A stretch of DNA of 64,000 bases from Saxidomus purpurata. Lineage: Eukaryota > Mollusca > Bivalvia > Venerida > Veneridae. The stretch is taken from assembly GCA_022818135.1 (NCBI GenBank), contig JAFMSR010000033.1:325001-389000 (forward strand). The letters run 5' to 3'. Both the position numbers and the translations under genes were made by a program. Below the pieces are notes generated by a model. The model did not search any database. It saw only the letters and a list, made by a program, of their open reading frames with translations, and was not told the origin of the DNA. Within the stretch, counting starts at the first letter, position 1; the number at the start of each line of letters is the position of its first letter. Below, piece by piece: positions 63,381-64,000 of the stretch.

Positions 63381-63704
63381 ATGGCCGAACTGATCAAACA
63401 GCAACGTCACTTCTTAAATTTATTAGTGTGCACTACAGCGGTGCAAAGGAAAGCATTATTGAGCACGATTACTACAAATCAACTAAGAGTTCTCTCTAAA
63501 ATTGCCTACAATATTCTCAGGTTTAAAATACGTCTGACACCTTCTGAAAAAGCTCATCTTAAACGTCAAAGACAGTTTATTCATCTTTTGGGAAACAGAC
63601 AAATTGGATATACAAAAAAGAAAGAAGCCATCCAATGCAAACTACGAACGGTCTATAGTTTGGTGAAAATTGCTACCTTCTATTTCGAAACCGTGTTACA
63701 CTAA
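63381..63704 (+). CDS. Small basic Polinton protein, intact
   Basis: 107 codons from ATG at 63381; an in-frame GTG at 63354 would add nine residues, but the ATG gives the usual MAEL-IKQQRHFLNLL start. It is rich in lysine, arginine, leucine and histidine, with helical repeats (LLVCTTAVQRKALLSTITTNQLRVLSKIAYNIL in overview) and an RLTPSEKAHLKRQRQF segment. A protein like this recurs in invertebrate Polintons and adintovirus-like elements, where a core or DNA-condensing role has been suggested. I infer DNA binding from its charge only. Its stop overlaps the next start (TAATG at 63702-63706). Confidence 0.65.
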   Translation: MAELIKQQRHFLNLLVCTTAVQRKALLSTITTNQLRVLSKIAYNILRFKIRLTPSEKAHLKRQRQFIHLLGNRQIGYTKKKEAIQCKLRTVYSLVKIATFYFETVLH

Positions 63705-63901
63705 TGGAGAAGTATATTTTGGTTCCCTACGAAAAATATCTGCGAATGCAGCAGTTCAAGTATACAGGACTTGGAGAAACGAAGGATATCGAGCCCATTC
63801 CTTCTAAAGTGGCTAGAGTCTCATTATCTCCACCTGGGGAACGTGTGATCACGAAAAAACTAAAAAGACTCATGCGGTGGCACCAAACAAAACGAATATA
63901 G
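63704..63901 (+). CDS. Small Polinton protein, intact
   Basis: 65 codons. It starts MEKYILVPYEKYLRMQ, has a middle with SLSPPGER and a basic end KKLKRLMRWHQTKRI. The ILVPYEKY start resembles short proteins found next to the basic protein in related elements; no function is known. Its ATG is embedded in the previous stop, which suggests translation by reinitiation or a shared transcript. It may continue in longer form in intact copies. Confidence 0.55.
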   Translation: MEKYILVPYEKYLRMQQFKYTGLGETKDIEPIPSKVARVSLSPPGERVITKKLKRLMRWHQTKRI

Positions 63902-64000
63902 ACTGGATCTCATTTTAAAACAAAAACAATTGTTGTTTTTATATCTGTTTTATTGTTATACATATACATACAAAATAAACAAATATAGATATATTCTATG
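63902..64000. terminator. Likely bidirectional polyadenylation region
   Basis: AT-rich, with AAACAATTGTTGTTT-like symmetry. TTTATT at 63949-63954 reads AATAAA on the minus strand, and AATAAA lies at 63974-63979 on the plus strand. The arrangement fits two converging transcription units. Confidence 0.45.

Larger units (their letters stand above)
56128..64000 (+). mobile_element. Polinton/Maverick element, left part
   Basis: A protein-primed family B DNA polymerase plus an FtsK/A32-type ATPase, with small conserved companion ORFs, identifies a Polinton (Maverick), a virus-like large DNA transposon. All genes seen are on the plus strand. The proposed left end is the GC-rich sequence starting AGGGGCCTCTTTGGCGCC at 56128, because Polinton ends begin AG. 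This is unproven until the inverted copy is found to the right of the window. The capsid, protease and integrase genes are not in view. TTTATT at 63949-63954 (AATAAA on the minus strand) next to AATAAA at 63974-63979 suggests that oppositely oriented genes converge at the window edge. Confidence 0.85.

Noticed and set aside
1..64000. CRISPR array, bacterial operon or prophage
   Set aside because: No direct repeats with unique spacers of CRISPR size. The compact virus-like cluster at 62.4-63.9 kb belongs to a Polinton, and the spliced exons show a eukaryotic genome.

Overview
The window is eukaryotic nuclear DNA, most likely from a marine bivalve mollusc. It is AT-rich and gene-sparse, its coding exons are short and spliced, and it is crowded with transposable elements. 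Several dispersed repeats (units ending in GACGGACGG tails, blocks rich in TTTGACC and GACCTTGACC, and a tRNA-derived SINE with a CTAAACTAAACTAA tail) are of types I associate with bivalve genomes. The taxonomic call is inference; no species was identified by search. A run of exactly 500 Ns at 24499-24998 marks a scaffold gap.

Region 1 (about 7.3-46 kb, minus strand) holds the only host-like coding signal: a ladder of 13 short exons, each encoding one eight-cysteine EGF-like module of the MEGF/Draper/CED-1 type, plus two exons encoding opposite halves of fucolectin/F5-8C (discoidin-like) domains. The complete modules are bounded by GT donors and AG acceptors in phase 1, so they can be duplicated without changing frame. 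Sequence type and order suggest two tandem genes: an upstream one (45.9 to 20.7 kb) and a downstream one (20.3 to 7.3 kb). Both would encode secreted or membrane-anchored lectin-EGF proteins. No signal peptide, transmembrane segment or cytoplasmic tail was found.

Region 2 is the transposon load in and around these introns. It includes LINE remnants (1-352, 24.0-24.5 and 50.1-51.1 kb), a Penelope-like GIY-YIG endonuclease relic (5.9-6.3 kb), and a three-level nest of repeats with a SINE at its centre (1.0-3.15 kb). It also includes a TTAA-flanked MITE (14.19-14.63 kb), long inverted-repeat elements (16.4-17.06 and 27.2-28.35 kb), an internally deleted hAT element with a perfect 8-bp target duplication (39.26-40.0 kb), and a roughly 690-bp foldback element built from one repeated 12-mer (40.16-40.85 kb). 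The last two sit inside a possible 6.6-kb element bounded by CACTGTAAAAAC-type ends (35.3-41.9 kb).

Region 3 (51.6-55.8 kb) is a PIF/Harbinger-type unit. A three-exon DDE transposase on the plus strand faces a convergent minus-strand partner gene that appears to use a GC-AG intron.

Region 4 (about 56.1 kb to the window edge) is the left part of a Polinton/Maverick (virus-like giant transposon). It carries a protein-primed family B DNA polymerase broken by several frameshifts and stops, a block of 21-bp repeats, a small two-helix membrane protein, a broken FtsK/A32-type packaging ATPase, and two small basic proteins. Two of the gene junctions are TAATG stop-start overlaps. The capsid genes, protease, integrase and right terminus would lie beyond 64000.
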